Source of the DNA: Kordia periserrulae
Lineage (GTDB): Bacteria > Bacteroidota > Bacteroidia > Flavobacteriales > Flavobacteriaceae
Assembly: GCF_003054265.1 (NCBI RefSeq)
Contig: NZ_QBKT01000004.1
Span: 186,001-250,000 of the forward strand
Direction: 5' to 3'
DNA: 64,000 nt
Of the stretch, positions 8,368 through 17,236 are shown one piece after another. The stretch's first letter is position 1. Each line of letters opens with the position of its first letter. Position numbers and translations under genes: made by a program. Below the pieces are notes generated by a model, which was not told the DNA's origin, searched no databases, and saw only the letters and a list, made by a program, of their open reading frames with translations.

Positions 8368-8416
8368 CGTCACTTCGAGTGAAATTTCGTAGAAATTTTG
8401 TATCGAGAAGTACTTT
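8368..8416. repeat. Dispersed CACTTCGAGTG...CGAGAAGTACTT element
   Basis: This intergenic element begins CGTCACTTCGAGTG and ends TATCGAGAAGTACTT. The same ends recur, direct or inverted, at 15331-15399, 23473-23522, 23547-23614 and 34391-34437. The rest of the 8253-8541 spacer holds short AGCAAAGCG-type repeats and no gene. Confidence 0.7.
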
Positions 8417-8541
8417 GAAGTTATACATTTTAAATGCTAAATATTGAATTGAACAAAGCGAAAAAGGTCTAAAATCTAATAGCAAAGCGGTCTAGATTCT
8501 AACAGCGTAGCGAACCTAAAAGCAAAGCACTTCTAACAAAT

Positions 8542-9762
8542 CTACTCCACTATCTCACTCTCAAAAACCACCTGACTCTCCAACGTACGATGCACCGGAC
8601 ATTTCGCAGCAATTTCTTTTAAGCGTTCTTTCTGTTCATCCGTCAAATTTCCGACGAATTTGAGTTTTTTGGTGATAAAATCTAATCGTGTGGGTTTTTC
8701 GAGTTCGATGCCGAGTTCGGTATTTTTCTTTTTACTGTGTGAAATATAGACGAATACTTCTTGTAAATCCCACTGTTTTCGGTCAGCGTACATTTTGAGT
8801 GTCATGGTGGTACATGCCGCCAAACTCGCGTACAACAATTGATATGGCGACGGACCAAAATCATCTCCACCAACAGAAATAGGCTCGTCAGCAATCAAAT
8901 CGTGGTTTTTCATCTGAATTTTCGTGGTGAAATTATCTTCTACCAAATTCAAATGCGCGATTAATTGTTCGCCTTCTGTATCCAGCATTTCATTGTACTG
9001 TCGTGGAAAATAACGGTCTACCCACGCTCCTATCATATTTCCGGCATACACACTATCGCGCTCTTTTAGCAACAAATGATCGGCATTATCTAACGAAATA
9101 AAGCTTTTCGGGTGATGTGCTTTCACATACAATTCTCTAGCATTTTCAATTCCGACAATCGTATCTATCGGTGAATGCATGATGAGCAATGGTTTGCGAA
9201 GCTTTTTTACAATCGCAGGCAAATCCGTTTTATCAAAATCGTTCACAAACTCTTTATTAATCACAAAAGGACGCCCACCAATATTTACTTCTGTTTCTGT
9301 GTTTTCTGGAAGTTCGTGAATATCATGCGAGAATAAATGTTTTACATGACTTACGGTAGATGGTGCTCCAATGGTTGCTACAGCTTTGATATCGTCTAAT
9401 TTAGAAGCTGCAACCAACACTGCCGCGCCACCAAGCGAATGTCCCACTAATAAAGACGGCGCATCATAATTTTCTTTGATAAATTCATGAACCGCCAAAA
9501 TATCCGAAACATTCGCAGAAAAGTGACTTTCGGCAAATTCGCCTTCACTCCTACCCAAGCCTGTAAAATCGAATCGAACCACGCCAAAACCGTGAGTCGT
9601 CAAGGCTCTACTGATATTTTTTACCGCAGAGAGTGTACTGCTACAGGTAAAACAATGCGCAAAAATAGCGTAGTAATTGGGCTTTTGATTGGCAGGTAAT
9701 TCTAAATAAGCGTGTAATTGATGTCCGTTTTTATTAACTATTTGGAGTTTAGTACTTTTCAT
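8542..9762 (-). CDS. Bifunctional alpha/beta hydrolase - OsmC family protein
   Basis: The protein is about 406 aa from the ATG at 9762 ([13 protein letters not shown]); an in-frame start at 9792 would add ten unconvincing residues. The N-terminal 250 residues are an alpha/beta hydrolase with nucleophile elbow GHSLGG, an aspartate in HSPIDTIVG and a histidine in DNADHLLL. The C-terminal 140 residues are an OsmC/Ohr domain with both redox cysteines ([15 protein letters not shown] and [11 protein letters not shown]). OsmC domains reduce organic hydroperoxides; the hydrolase part may release or process the substrate. This fusion is a known architecture in bacteria. It lies 60 bases downstream of SelO on the same strand, so the two may be co-expressed as redox-protection genes. 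Confidence 0.88.
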   Translation of the reverse strand: MKSTKLQIVNKNGHQLHAYLELPANQKPNYYAIFAHCFTCSSTLSAVKNISRALTTHGFGVVRFDFTGLGRSEGEFAESHFSANVSDILAVHEFIKENYDAPSLLVGHSLGGAAVLVAASKLDDIKAVATIGAPSTVSHVKHLFSHDIHELPENTETEVNIGGRPFVINKEFVNDFDKTDLPAIVKKLRKPLLIMHSPIDTIVGIENARELYVKAHHPKSFISLDNADHLLLKERDSVYAGNMIGAWVDRYFPRQYNEMLDTEGEQLIAHLNLVEDNFTTKIQMKNHDLIADEPISVGGDDFGPSPYQLLYASLAACTTMTLKMYADRKQWDLQEVFVYISHSKKKNTELGIELEKPTRLDFITKKLKFVGNLTDEQKERLKEIAAKCPVHRTLESQVVFESEIVE

Positions 9763-9822
9763 AGGATTGTTTTTATCTGCGTGCGTTTTCACATAGATTT
9801 AGTACGTTAAAAATACGAAACA

Positions 9823-11385
9823 TTACGAACTACACGAAAGCATGCTACAACCTACTTTATTTCGCGCCCATTCAGGTCGTTTGGCGTACCATTTTTCATA
9901 TTCGGGTTGTTCATTGTACGGACGTTTTAGCAATTCGTACAATTCTTCAATCACCGAATAATCGCCTTTATCTGCCGCATCAATGGCAAGTTGTGCCATA
10001 TAATTTCGCAATACATATTTCGGGTTCACGTCGTACATGTTGAATTTTCGCGTTTCGTCTTTGCCTTCTTCCAAATGTAATAATGAAAGATAGTTTTCAA
10101 ACCATTTCAGCCACGCAGCCGTTACTTTTCCTGCTAATTCCAGAGGTTTATAGAATGAAATATGTACTTTTTGAAACGCTTCTTGAGCTGTATTTTTCTT
10201 TTGTACACGCGGCAATTCACGAAAAAAGATGGTCATATCCGTCTCTGTGAGTTGAAGATTTTCTTCTAAATCTGCAATCAATTGCTCCGTTTTTGCGTTG
10301 ATTTGCGTTAAACCGAGCTTTTTTGACATCATTTCCACGTATTTTTTATCAAAATCTTGCTGATAACCTTCCAAAATCGCTTCCAAAGGCTTGGCATCTT
10401 CAATAAGTGGATAGAGTGCATTTGCGAGTTGAATCAAATTCCACAAGGTAATTCCAGGCTGATTTCCATACGCATACCGATGATTTCTGCTATCGGTCGT
10501 ATTTGGTGTCCAATTTGGATCGTAGCCTTCCAACCAACCGTACGGTCCGTAATCGATGGTCAATCCTAAAATAGACATATTATCGGTGTTCATCACACCG
10601 TGTACAAATCCGACGCGTTGCCAGTGTAATACCATATCGAGCGACGCATTTACTACGTTTTGAAAAAAGGCAATGTATTTTTCTTTTCCTTCTGCTTGAA
10701 TGTCTTTATAAAAATGTCGAATCGTATAATCTGCCAGATTTTTAAGGTTTTTATGATCTTTTCGAGCAGCAAATAGTTGAAAGTTTCCAAAGCGTACAAA
10801 ACTTGGTGACACTCTACACACAATCGCTCCTTTTTCATATTCCTGATTGCCATCGTATAGCATATCACGCAAAACGTCGTCGCCCGTCAATACCAACGAA
10901 AGTGAACGCGTGGTTGGAACGCCCAAATAATGCATCGCTTCACTGCACAAATGCTCTCGGATAGACGAGCGCAATACTGCCAAACCATCTGCTGTACGCG
11001 AATACGGCGTTGCTCCTGCTCCTTTCAGTTGCAATGTCCACTGTTTGCCATTGGCACGAATTTCCGCTAAATTAATCGCTCTGCCGTCACCTAATTGTCC
11101 TGCCCAATGTCCAAATTGATGTCCGCCATAACACATCGCATACGGTTGTGTTTTTGGATAGACTTTTTTCCCTGAAAATACCGCTAAAAACTCTTCGGAT
11201 TGCGTATCATTTTCCAAATCGAGCATTTCCGCCACTTCATCGGCCACGTGAACCAGTTTTGGATTAGACGGAATTCGCGGTGTCACGTACGAATAACACG
11301 CTTCAAACACTTTGCGTCGTGTGTTGTTTTTGTTGGAATCTGCAGGCAATTCTTTATTGAAGGTATCTTTTATATTGAGTTTCAT
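9823..11385 (-). CDS. selO: Protein adenylyltransferase SelO (YdiU family)
   Basis: This 520-aa protein starts at the ATG at 11385; an in-frame TTG lies 9 bases upstream. It has the pseudokinase-fold signatures of SelO: GGHQFGHWAGQLGDGRA, LKGAGATPYSRTADG, the NTDNMSILGLTIDYGPYG metal-binding loop and SRNHRYAYGNQP. The last residues are CSS. In animal SelO the residue three from the end is selenocysteine; here, as in most bacteria, it is cysteine. SelO transfers AMP to Ser/Thr/Tyr of proteins and has been linked to oxidative-stress protection by AMPylation in E. coli and mitochondria. Full length. Confidence 0.93.
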   Translation of the reverse strand: MKLNIKDTFNKELPADSNKNNTRRKVFEACYSYVTPRIPSNPKLVHVADEVAEMLDLENDTQSEEFLAVFSGKKVYPKTQPYAMCYGGHQFGHWAGQLGDGRAINLAEIRANGKQWTLQLKGAGATPYSRTADGLAVLRSSIREHLCSEAMHYLGVPTTRSLSLVLTGDDVLRDMLYDGNQEYEKGAIVCRVSPSFVRFGNFQLFAARKDHKNLKNLADYTIRHFYKDIQAEGKEKYIAFFQNVVNASLDMVLHWQRVGFVHGVMNTDNMSILGLTIDYGPYGWLEGYDPNWTPNTTDSRNHRYAYGNQPGITLWNLIQLANALYPLIEDAKPLEAILEGYQQDFDKKYVEMMSKKLGLTQINAKTEQLIADLEENLQLTETDMTIFFRELPRVQKKNTAQEAFQKVHISFYKPLELAGKVTAAWLKWFENYLSLLHLEEGKDETRKFNMYDVNPKYVLRNYMAQLAIDAADKGDYSVIEELYELLKRPYNEQPEYEKWYAKRPEWARNKVGCSMLSCSS

Positions 11386-11418
11386 GTGTAGCAATTCTTG
11401 TGATGTAAAGATACTACA

Positions 11419-12015
11419 TTACCGACTATTTCTAGCAAGTACTTTTTTCATATCATAAATTATGAAATCTTCAAGTAATGCTTTGGGATTAAAACTGGAA
11501 AAACTAAAATCATGTGAATCATGCTGGATATGTTGCCATTCTTCAAAACAAATCATTCCTTGTTTTTCTCCTGTTAATACTAAAACGACATGACAATTAT
11601 ACGCATCGTCAAATGTATTAATAGCGATTTCTACACAGTCAAAATCTTTTGAAAATTCTTGATAGAGTTCATCTACCATTGGATAATTAAAAGTTTCTTT
11701 GATAATATCAAATTCCAAGTTTTCGATTTCAGAATAGGAAAATTCTAAATCTAACAGAAGTTTAATAAAATCCTTTGTAAGTGCTACCTTGTAATGAAAA
11801 TAATTGTATAAACAATCGTAGAAATCTTGCTGCAGTAACATCGCTTTTCCAAAACCAATCTCATGCGCAAATTGCTTTAAATTCTCTGGATATGTAACAT
11901 TAAAATTCGACGCTAATAATAAAAATTCTACATCCGGCATTTTTCTACGTTCTGTGTCCTCATAACTTAGAATTTGATATTCCAAGTCAAGTATTTCTCT
12001 TAATTTTTCCGTCAT
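11419..12015 (-). CDS. Hypothetical protein, acidic soluble
   Basis: This 198-aa protein starts at the ATG at 12015 (MTEKLREILDLEYQ). The longer frame to 12096 runs into the divergent pseudouridine-synthase gene and is rejected. It is rich in Phe, Tyr, Asp and Glu, with no signal or membrane segment. The C-terminal region (GMICFEEWQHI onward) faintly recalls SUKH/SMI1-type immunity domains, but no diagnostic motif is present. It is divergent from TruC with a 34-base shared spacer. Function unknown. Confidence 0.65.
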   Translation of the reverse strand: MTEKLREILDLEYQILSYEDTERRKMPDVEFLLLASNFNVTYPENLKQFAHEIGFGKAMLLQQDFYDCLYNYFHYKVALTKDFIKLLLDLEFSYSEIENLEFDIIKETFNYPMVDELYQEFSKDFDCVEIAINTFDDAYNCHVVLVLTGEKQGMICFEEWQHIQHDSHDFSFSSFNPKALLEDFIIYDMKKVLARNSR

Positions 12016-12038
12016 GTTGTAAAAATACAATAGTTTAC

Positions 12039-12046
12039 TAGTTTTG
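12039..12046 (+). promoter_or_regulatory. TAnnTTTG element abutting the truC-like start codon
   Basis: TAGTTTTG is a perfect -7 match ending 3 bases before the ATG at 12050, again predicting a leaderless or nearly leaderless mRNA. Confidence 0.4.
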
Positions 12047-12049
12047 TGC

Positions 12050-12754
12050 ATGATTTTATACGAAGATGATTTTGTAATTGCTGTAGCAAAACCCAATAAT
12101 GTATTGGTACATCATTCGTCGATGGCGCGAAATCAGTCGGAAGAGTCAACGTTACTCGAATTACTTTATGAAAAGTTTGATAAGCACTTCTACCCGATTC
12201 ATCGTTTGGATAGAAAAACCTCTGGAATTGTGTTGTGTGCGAAAGAAAAGGAATATGTTTCTGCGTTTCAGCACCTTTTTATGACGAATCAGATTGAAAA
12301 AGTATATTACGGTGTTGTCAGAGGATTTTCTCCCGAAAACGGACAGATAGATTCTCCCGTAAAAGGGCGTGATGCGAAGGTGTATAAAGATGCTTTGACA
12401 GCTTTTGAAACCTTGGCAACGGTTGAATTGCCAATTGCCGTGAAACCTTTTGAAACGTCGCGGTATAGTTTGGTGAAATTGTTGCCTAAAACGGGCAGAA
12501 TGCATCAACTGCGCATACATCTCAATAAAATCAACCATCCACTCGTTGGCGATCCAAAATACGGCGATCGTTTTCACAACCGAATGTTTCAGGCTGAATT
12601 TGATATTTCTGAGTTGTTTCTACATGCAGTTTCGCTCTCGTTTACACATCCTTTGCTACAAAAACTAATTTTCATTCAGTGTCCATTCCCAAGACATTGG
12701 CATACTTTTACAGAAAAAAGTCATTGGAATGCGAGTTCGCTATTGAAAGTCTAA
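12050..12754 (+). CDS. TruC-like pseudouridine synthase (RluA family)
   Basis: This 234-aa protein starts at the ATG at 12050; an in-frame TTG at 12044 is unlikely. It carries the RluA-family catalytic motif HRLDRKTSGI (Asp nucleophile) and GRMHQLRIHL near the C-terminal third. The N-terminus (MILYEDDFVIAVAKPNN) lacks an S4 domain, as in TruC, which makes pseudouridine 65 in tRNA. RluA-type rRNA synthases of this size usually have the same core, so the target (tRNA or rRNA) is inferred from the short S4-less form and overall resemblance. It is followed by the antiporter gene with its own promoter. Confidence 0.85.
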   Translation: MILYEDDFVIAVAKPNNVLVHHSSMARNQSEESTLLELLYEKFDKHFYPIHRLDRKTSGIVLCAKEKEYVSAFQHLFMTNQIEKVYYGVVRGFSPENGQIDSPVKGRDAKVYKDALTAFETLATVELPIAVKPFETSRYSLVKLLPKTGRMHQLRIHLNKINHPLVGDPKYGDRFHNRMFQAEFDISELFLHAVSLSFTHPLLQKLIFIQCPFPRHWHTFTEKSHWNASSLLKV

Positions 12755-12763
12755 CGAAAACTG

Positions 12764-12771
12764 TAGTTTTG
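12764..12771 (+). promoter_or_regulatory. TAnnTTTG promoter element of the antiporter gene
   Basis: TAGTTTTG is a perfect -7 match 18 bases before the ATG at 12790. Confidence 0.4.
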
Positions 12772-12789
12772 CAACTTAATTGATTTTTG

Positions 12790-13926
12790 ATGGAACTACT
12801 TTCTGCTTTAGGCTTAATTATTATCACATGTATTGTGATTTGGCGCGCGTGCGACGGCTTTGAAATGGCTTCTGATTATTTGGGGAGAAATTTGAAAGAC
12901 GGCATCAAAGGCGCTACCATTAATGCCATTGGAAGCAGTTTACCAGAATTATTTACCACACTTTTTTTTCTTTTTGTATTGAAAGATAAAGATGGATTTT
13001 CGGGCGGCATCGGAACAACGGCTGGAAGTGCGGTTTTTAATGCAATGATTATTCCCGCAGTGGTAATTATGGCTGTGATTGGAAAAGGAATTGTTGACCG
13101 AATTCAAATTTCAAAAAAAGTCATCAAACGCGACGGAATTTCCTTGATTTTGTGCGAAATCGTACTCATTCTGCTGATTTCTGATACAACTTTGGACTGG
13201 TATCATGGTTTGACATTGATGATTTTGTACGTTATATACATTACCTATATGTTGGTGAGTCAAGGAAAAGGAAGTGTTGATGATGACTATGAAGCCAGTG
13301 CTAATGGCGGCAATCGTGCAGTTGCTTTTTTTCGAGGAGATTTTGCCACAACCGTATTAGGAAACGGCACCATGAACCGTAAAAAAGCGTGGTTGCTACT
13401 GCTAATTTCTATCTTTTTTATTGGAATTGCCTGTTATTGGTTGGTGGAAGCGTGTGAGCAATTCGGAAATGCTGTAAACATGCCTGTGTATTTTGTTTCC
13501 GTAATTTTAGCCTCTGCCGCGACGAGTGTGCCTGATACGATTATTTCATGGAAAGACGCGATGAAAGGAAATTACGATGATGCTGTTGCCAATGCCTTAG
13601 GCAGCAATATTTTTGACATTTGTTTTGCGCTAGGTTTGCCATTGTTTTTGTTCACAATTATCAACGGACCAATTACCATAAGTAACGATACTTTAGAGAA
13701 CATTAGTCAATTGCGTGTATTACTCTTAATCATTACTATTATTGCCTTTTTTGTGTATCTGCTTCCAAAAGCTATCAAAAAGTCACATGGTTATTTTTTG
13801 ATAACCTTGTATGTCTTATTTGTAGTGTATATTGTGTGTAAAGGAATGGATAGTGAACTAGCGATTATCTCTAGCATTTCTAATCTACTTTCGTCTATTT
13901 CAGAAGTTTTTAGCTCGATATTTTAA
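12790..13926 (+). CDS. Ca2+/Na+ antiporter (CaCA) family protein
   Basis: This 378-aa protein is read from the ATG at 12790 rather than the TTG codon just before it. It has about ten hydrophobic segments arranged as two inverted halves. The two alpha-repeat signatures of the CaCA superfamily are visible: GSSLPELFTTLF with GTTAGSAVFNAM in the first half, and SAATSVPDTIISWKDA with ANALGSNIFDICFALG in the second. The conserved acidic residue of the first repeat is Glu; the second has Asp, as often seen. A loop of about 40 charged residues separates the halves. The probable role is cation/proton or Na+/Ca2+ exchange in the inner membrane; ion specificity is unknown. Confidence 0.85.
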   Translation: MELLSALGLIIITCIVIWRACDGFEMASDYLGRNLKDGIKGATINAIGSSLPELFTTLFFLFVLKDKDGFSGGIGTTAGSAVFNAMIIPAVVIMAVIGKGIVDRIQISKKVIKRDGISLILCEIVLILLISDTTLDWYHGLTLMILYVIYITYMLVSQGKGSVDDDYEASANGGNRAVAFFRGDFATTVLGNGTMNRKKAWLLLLISIFFIGIACYWLVEACEQFGNAVNMPVYFVSVILASAATSVPDTIISWKDAMKGNYDDAVANALGSNIFDICFALGLPLFLFTIINGPITISNDTLENISQLRVLLLIITIIAFFVYLLPKAIKKSHGYFLITLYVLFVVYIVCKGMDSELAIISSISNLLSSISEVFSSIF

Positions 13927-13961
13927 AATTTGTAGTACTCTTTTTCAAGTAATTTCGGCAC

Positions 13962-13969
13962 TACTTTTG
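13962..13969 (+). promoter_or_regulatory. TAnnTTTG promoter element of the exbD-like gene
   Basis: TACTTTTG is a perfect -7 match about 38 bases before the ATG at 14007. Confidence 0.4.
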
Positions 13970-14006
13970 ATGTTAACATTTCATTAACATTAAAACCGAT
14001 TTTAGT

Positions 14007-14570
14007 ATGAAAATGTCCAGAAACACCAATTCCGGCGTAAACGCAGGCTCTATGGCTGATATTGCGTTTTTATTATTGATTTTTTTCTTAGTAACAACTA
14101 CGTTTACCGAAGATGAAGGCATTAAAGGTGTCATTCCCAAACCTTGTCCCGAAGGCGTTGATTGCAATTCCGAAATTAGAGAGCGGAATATTTTTACCAT
14201 TCAACTCAACCAACAAGATGAATTATTGGCAAATAACGAGTTGATTTCTTTAGAAGAATTAAGAGAAGATATCAAAGCTTTTGTGGATAATAACGGCGAC
14301 AGTTCGTGCGCGTATTGCAACGGTTCAAAGGATAAGCATTCCTCTGAAAACCCACAAAAAGCAGTAATTTCCATCAAAACAGATCGCAGAACTTCTTATA
14401 ACACGTACATTAGCGTGCAAAACGAATTGATGGGCGCGTATTTTGAATTGCGGAAAGAATTGAGCAAGCAGAAATTCAACAAAGCTGTAGAAGATTTGAC
14501 CGAAGAAGAGCTTAAAATTCTTCAAGAATCCTATCCATTTCGAATAACAGAAGCCAAAATGGAAGAATGA
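14007..14570 (+). CDS. ExbD/TolR-like biopolymer transport protein
   Basis: This 187-aa protein has a short cytoplasmic N-terminus (MKMSRNTNSGVNAGSMADIAF), one transmembrane helix (about residues 17-35) and a periplasmic domain, the ExbD/TolR layout. The aspartate in SMADIAFLLLIFFLV is the conserved proton-path residue of the family. Two cysteines follow the membrane segment (CPEGVDC) and two more occur mid-protein (CAYC), which could form disulfides in the periplasm. No ExbB/TolQ or TonB gene is adjacent, so it would have to work with partners encoded elsewhere. It is followed by a strong terminator. Confidence 0.85.
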   Translation: MKMSRNTNSGVNAGSMADIAFLLLIFFLVTTTFTEDEGIKGVIPKPCPEGVDCNSEIRERNIFTIQLNQQDELLANNELISLEELREDIKAFVDNNGDSSCAYCNGSKDKHSSENPQKAVISIKTDRRTSYNTYISVQNELMGAYFELRKELSKQKFNKAVEDLTEEELKILQESYPFRITEAKMEE

Positions 14571-14585
14571 TTCGGAAATTATTTT

Positions 14586-14619
14586 AAAAGTCCAATCACA
14601 ATATTGTGTTGGACTTTTT
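14586..14619 (+). terminator. Rho-independent terminator after exbD-like gene
   Basis: A 14-bp stem with one bulged base (AAAAGTCCAATCACA paired with TGTGTTGGACTTTT), ATAT loop and a trailing T run. Confidence 0.8.
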
Positions 14620-14667
14620 GTGTTTTTTGCTAGAATATACCCGTGAAATTTTCCATCGATAAATTCC

Positions 14668-14675
14668 TATCTTTG
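14668..14675 (+). promoter_or_regulatory. TAnnTTTG promoter element of msrB
   Basis: TATCTTTG is a perfect -7 match 13 bases before the ATG at 14689. Confidence 0.45.
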
Positions 14676-14688
14676 TAAAAAAAGAAAT

Positions 14689-15132
14689 ATGCTTACTTGG
14701 AAAGATATTATCCACTATGCCACACACGGCAATAAAGAACCAGATACACGCGTAGAAAAAACGGAAGCGGAATGGAAAGCGCAATTGACGCCTGAGCAAT
14801 ATTACATTACACGTCAACGAGGAACGGAACGTCCTTTTTCAGGTGAACATTGCAGTCGCTATGATCCTGGAGTTTACAGTTGTGTTTGTTGTAAAACACC
14901 GCTCTTCGATTCCAATTTAAAGTTTGATTCCAGTAGCGGATGGCCTAGTTTTACAGAACCTGTAAAGGATAATGTCATCAATTATATCAAAGATAGTTCG
15001 CACGGAATGGTACGTGTAGAAGTTACATGTAGTACTTGTGACGCACATTTGGGACATGTATTTCCTGATGGACCGCCACCAAGTGGATTGCGTTTTTGTA
15101 TCAATTCGGAGTCACTCGTATTGGAAGAATAG
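14689..15132 (+). CDS. msrB: Peptide-methionine (R)-S-oxide reductase MsrB
   Basis: This 147-aa single-domain MsrB has two zinc-binding CxxC pairs (CVCC near residue 65 and CSTC near residue 112) and the catalytic cysteine in [11 protein letters not shown] near the C-terminus. It reduces the R-epimer of methionine sulfoxide in proteins using thioredoxin. There is no signal peptide, so it is cytoplasmic, unlike the lipoprotein-type MsrA at 60.2 kb. The N-terminus ([14 protein letters not shown]) is a usual flavobacterial extension. Single gene with its own promoter. Confidence 0.93.
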   Translation: MLTWKDIIHYATHGNKEPDTRVEKTEAEWKAQLTPEQYYITRQRGTERPFSGEHCSRYDPGVYSCVCCKTPLFDSNLKFDSSSGWPSFTEPVKDNVINYIKDSSHGMVRVEVTCSTCDAHLGHVFPDGPPPSGLRFCINSESLVLEE

Positions 15133-15280
15133 ATTTTTAGACTCGCTTCGCTTTTGGACCGCTGTCGCTTTTAGAGCCTAGAACGCTTTGCTTTTAGATT
15201 TTAGACTTTTTCTGTTCATCGCTACGCTCAATTCAAAGATTTAAAAATTTAAGGATTCAAGGCTTTTATTTTTCACAACT

Positions 15281-15305
15281 TGTCATTCCTGCGTAGGCAG
15301 GAATC
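15281..15305. repeat. REP-like palindrome GTCATTCCTGCGTAGGCAGG
   Basis: CCTGC-GTAG-GCAGG hairpin inside GTCATTCC...GGAATC. The same 25-mer recurs at 18224. Confidence 0.75.
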
Positions 15306-15330
15306 TATTAAAAGGCAAATCATGTTTAAA

Positions 15331-15399
15331 AGTACTTCTCGATACAAATTTGCTCCATTTCGACAAGCTCAATAAGCAGCAAATCCACTCGAAGTGACG
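15331..15399. repeat. Dispersed AGTACTTCTCGATA...CACTCGAAGTGACG element
   Basis: This inverted-orientation relative of the 8368 element carries an internal TTTCGACAAGCTCAA core at about 15358-15372. Confidence 0.7.
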
Positions 15400-15545
15400 G
15401 TTTTTTTAATGTGCAAATTTGATAATTTGAAAATGTACCAATGGTTTACTTTAACTTGAAATTGAAACTGAACTTGAAACTCATAACTGCTAGGAAACCA
15501 CATTTTCAAATCAACCAATTTTCAAATTAGCAAATTGACACATTG

Positions 15546-16550
15546 TTACATTAACAACATTTTCCACTGCTCCTTCACCACTTCCCAATCAAAAGTTGCT
15601 GCTTTTTTACGAGCGTTTTGGGATAGTTTTTGTGCTTTTTCGGGAGAATTGATTAAACTTTCAATCGCAGTTATCATTTCTTCTTTTGAATTCGGATTGA
15701 CTAGGATTCCGGTTTCTTCATGATTGATTAAAAACGGAATTCCTCCAACATTGGTAGAAACAATCGGCATTCCTAGTGCCATTGCTTCGATGAGACTTAC
15801 AGGTGTATTGTCGAAATTGGTCGTATTGATAAAAATATCATATTCTTTAGAAAGTGTAATCCATTCGTGTTTTGACAGTTTTCCTGTGAATTTTACGGCA
15901 ACATCTAATTCTTTTGCAAGTTGTTGTGTTTGCTCAAAAGAAGCATCTTTTCGCGGTCCAACCATGCACAATGAAGCTTTGATTCCTTTTTGTTTTAAAC
16001 CGTACAACACTTCTACAGCCAATGTCGGATTGTAAATTTCGGCAAACGAACGTACCCAAAGTAGTTTTGCGTCAACGCTTTTACGTTCTGTAAACGGATA
16101 TTCAGAAAGCTCAATATTATTGGGAATATGCGTCACATTGGTGTATCCGTAACGCTCAAAAACCGTTTTTAGAAACAACGAAGGTGAAACGTTTGCATGC
16201 GCATTTTTAAAAATCACATCACTTTTTGCTTTGCTATTTTTGAGTCGCGCTTCCAAATTTCCGCCATGTAGAATTGGAATGTATTTCAATTTCAACCAAA
16301 TACACAATTTACTCACATAGTACGCGTATAAAAAATTGGTCGTGCTGTAGGTGTCAATCAGTACGTAATTGAGCTTTTTTCGGTGTTTAAAAACCGTCCA
16401 AAGCATGTGCATTAAGCGTATGATTTTGTTTTTTTTGTTGGAAGTTAGAGTAACGTCAAAACCTTCTTTTTGGAGTAATTTCCCCAACGTTTCAATGGTT
16501 GTTGCGGTTTTTCCGTGACCAGAAATGATATTTCCAACATAGACAATCAT
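15546..16550 (-). CDS. Glycosyltransferase family 4
   Basis: This 334-aa GT-B-fold enzyme opens with a Rossmann-like MIVYVGNIISGHGKTATTIE segment. The C-terminal GT4 donor-binding motif is VSLIEAMALGMPIVSTNVGG (E-x7-E type). It is a retaining glycosyltransferase acting in the cytoplasm on a lipid-linked glycan; donor and acceptor cannot be read. It is the last gene of the minus-strand cluster. Its ATG overlaps the stop of the upstream methyltransferase gene (ATGA). Confidence 0.85.
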   Translation of the reverse strand: MIVYVGNIISGHGKTATTIETLGKLLQKEGFDVTLTSNKKNKIIRLMHMLWTVFKHRKKLNYVLIDTYSTTNFLYAYYVSKLCIWLKLKYIPILHGGNLEARLKNSKAKSDVIFKNAHANVSPSLFLKTVFERYGYTNVTHIPNNIELSEYPFTERKSVDAKLLWVRSFAEIYNPTLAVEVLYGLKQKGIKASLCMVGPRKDASFEQTQQLAKELDVAVKFTGKLSKHEWITLSKEYDIFINTTNFDNTPVSLIEAMALGMPIVSTNVGGIPFLINHEETGILVNPNSKEEMITAIESLINSPEKAQKLSQNARKKAATFDWEVVKEQWKMLLM

Positions 16551-17227
16551 GCTTTTTTATGCGCTACAAAAACGTCAAATAATGGTAAAATTGGTAGAAT
16601 TTTTGCTAAACTTTTCACTTCGTAGGTTTCACTCACAATTTTACGAATTGATTGAATTTCAGAATCGTGGTAATCGCCTGTAAAATCTTGTCCCGCCAAC
16701 TTACGCCCGATTTTATACAAGAAATTTTCTGTTGGTCCAGAAATAATCACTTCTCCTCCATCTTTTAGTAGACTTCTGAATTTACCCATATATTTTCGCA
16801 ATTGCTCGTCGTTCATGTGTTCCAAAACGTCTAGCGCAATCACCGCATCAAAACTGTTTTCTTCTAAATCTTTATCAAACAAATCGCCTTCCATAAAGGT
16901 AATCGAATCTGGATAGTTGATGTTTTCTTTCAGCAAATGCACAGGACGCAAATCCAAATCCAAACCAACGACTTCGTGTGAGTTTGTCGCCAATTCATAC
17001 GACATTACGCCTGTCCCACAGCCAAAATCCAACACTTTTAATGATTTTTTATTTTTTTGGTGAATATAATTTGCCACAACTTTTAATCGTTTCCAAAAAA
17101 TGTGGTCAATTACGGGATTTTTATGTGCGTACGCTGGTAAAGCCGCTTCTGATAATACTTCGTCTGTTCCTTGTGCTTTGAGTCGTTTTACGATTTCTGT
17201 TTTAAAAAGCTTTTTTGTTGCCTTCAT
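16547..17227 (-). CDS. Class I SAM-dependent methyltransferase
   Basis: This 226-aa protein has motif I LDFGCGTGVMS (about residue 73), an acidic motif II (VVGLDLD), and motif IV ALDVLEHM. The UbiG/Coq5-like core is clear. It overlaps the downstream GT4 gene by 4 bases and follows the beta-propeller-like gene by 9 bases. It most likely methylates a sugar or chain end in polysaccharide assembly; the substrate is inferred from context only. Confidence 0.83.
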   Translation of the reverse strand: MKATKKLFKTEIVKRLKAQGTDEVLSEAALPAYAHKNPVIDHIFWKRLKVVANYIHQKNKKSLKVLDFGCGTGVMSYELATNSHEVVGLDLDLRPVHLLKENINYPDSITFMEGDLFDKDLEENSFDAVIALDVLEHMNDEQLRKYMGKFRSLLKDGGEVIISGPTENFLYKIGRKLAGQDFTGDYHDSEIQSIRKIVSETYEVKSLAKILPILPLFDVFVAHKKA

Positions 17228-17236
17228 GATGTTTTG

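Larger units (their letters stand above)
15133..15545. other. Repeat-filled spacer between msrB and the polysaccharide cluster
   Basis: No gene. It contains short GCTTCGCTTTT/GCTTTGCTTTTAGA tracts (15140-15235), a REP-like palindrome (15281-15305), a CGAGAAGTACTT-family element (15331-15399) and A+T-rich filler with several CAAATTTGAAAA-like repeats. Confidence 0.7.

Noticed and set aside
11419-12096. Longer version of the minus-strand hypothetical protein starting at 12096
   Set aside because: It would overlap the divergent truC-like gene; the ATG at 12015 removes the conflict.
12161-12577. 138-codon frame antisense to the truC-like gene
   Set aside because: Shadow of a well-supported pseudouridine synthase; no domain.
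15281-15305. CCTGC-GTAG-GCAGG palindrome as a terminator
   Set aside because: It recurs at 18224 as part of a repeat family and has no T run, so it is a REP-like element.
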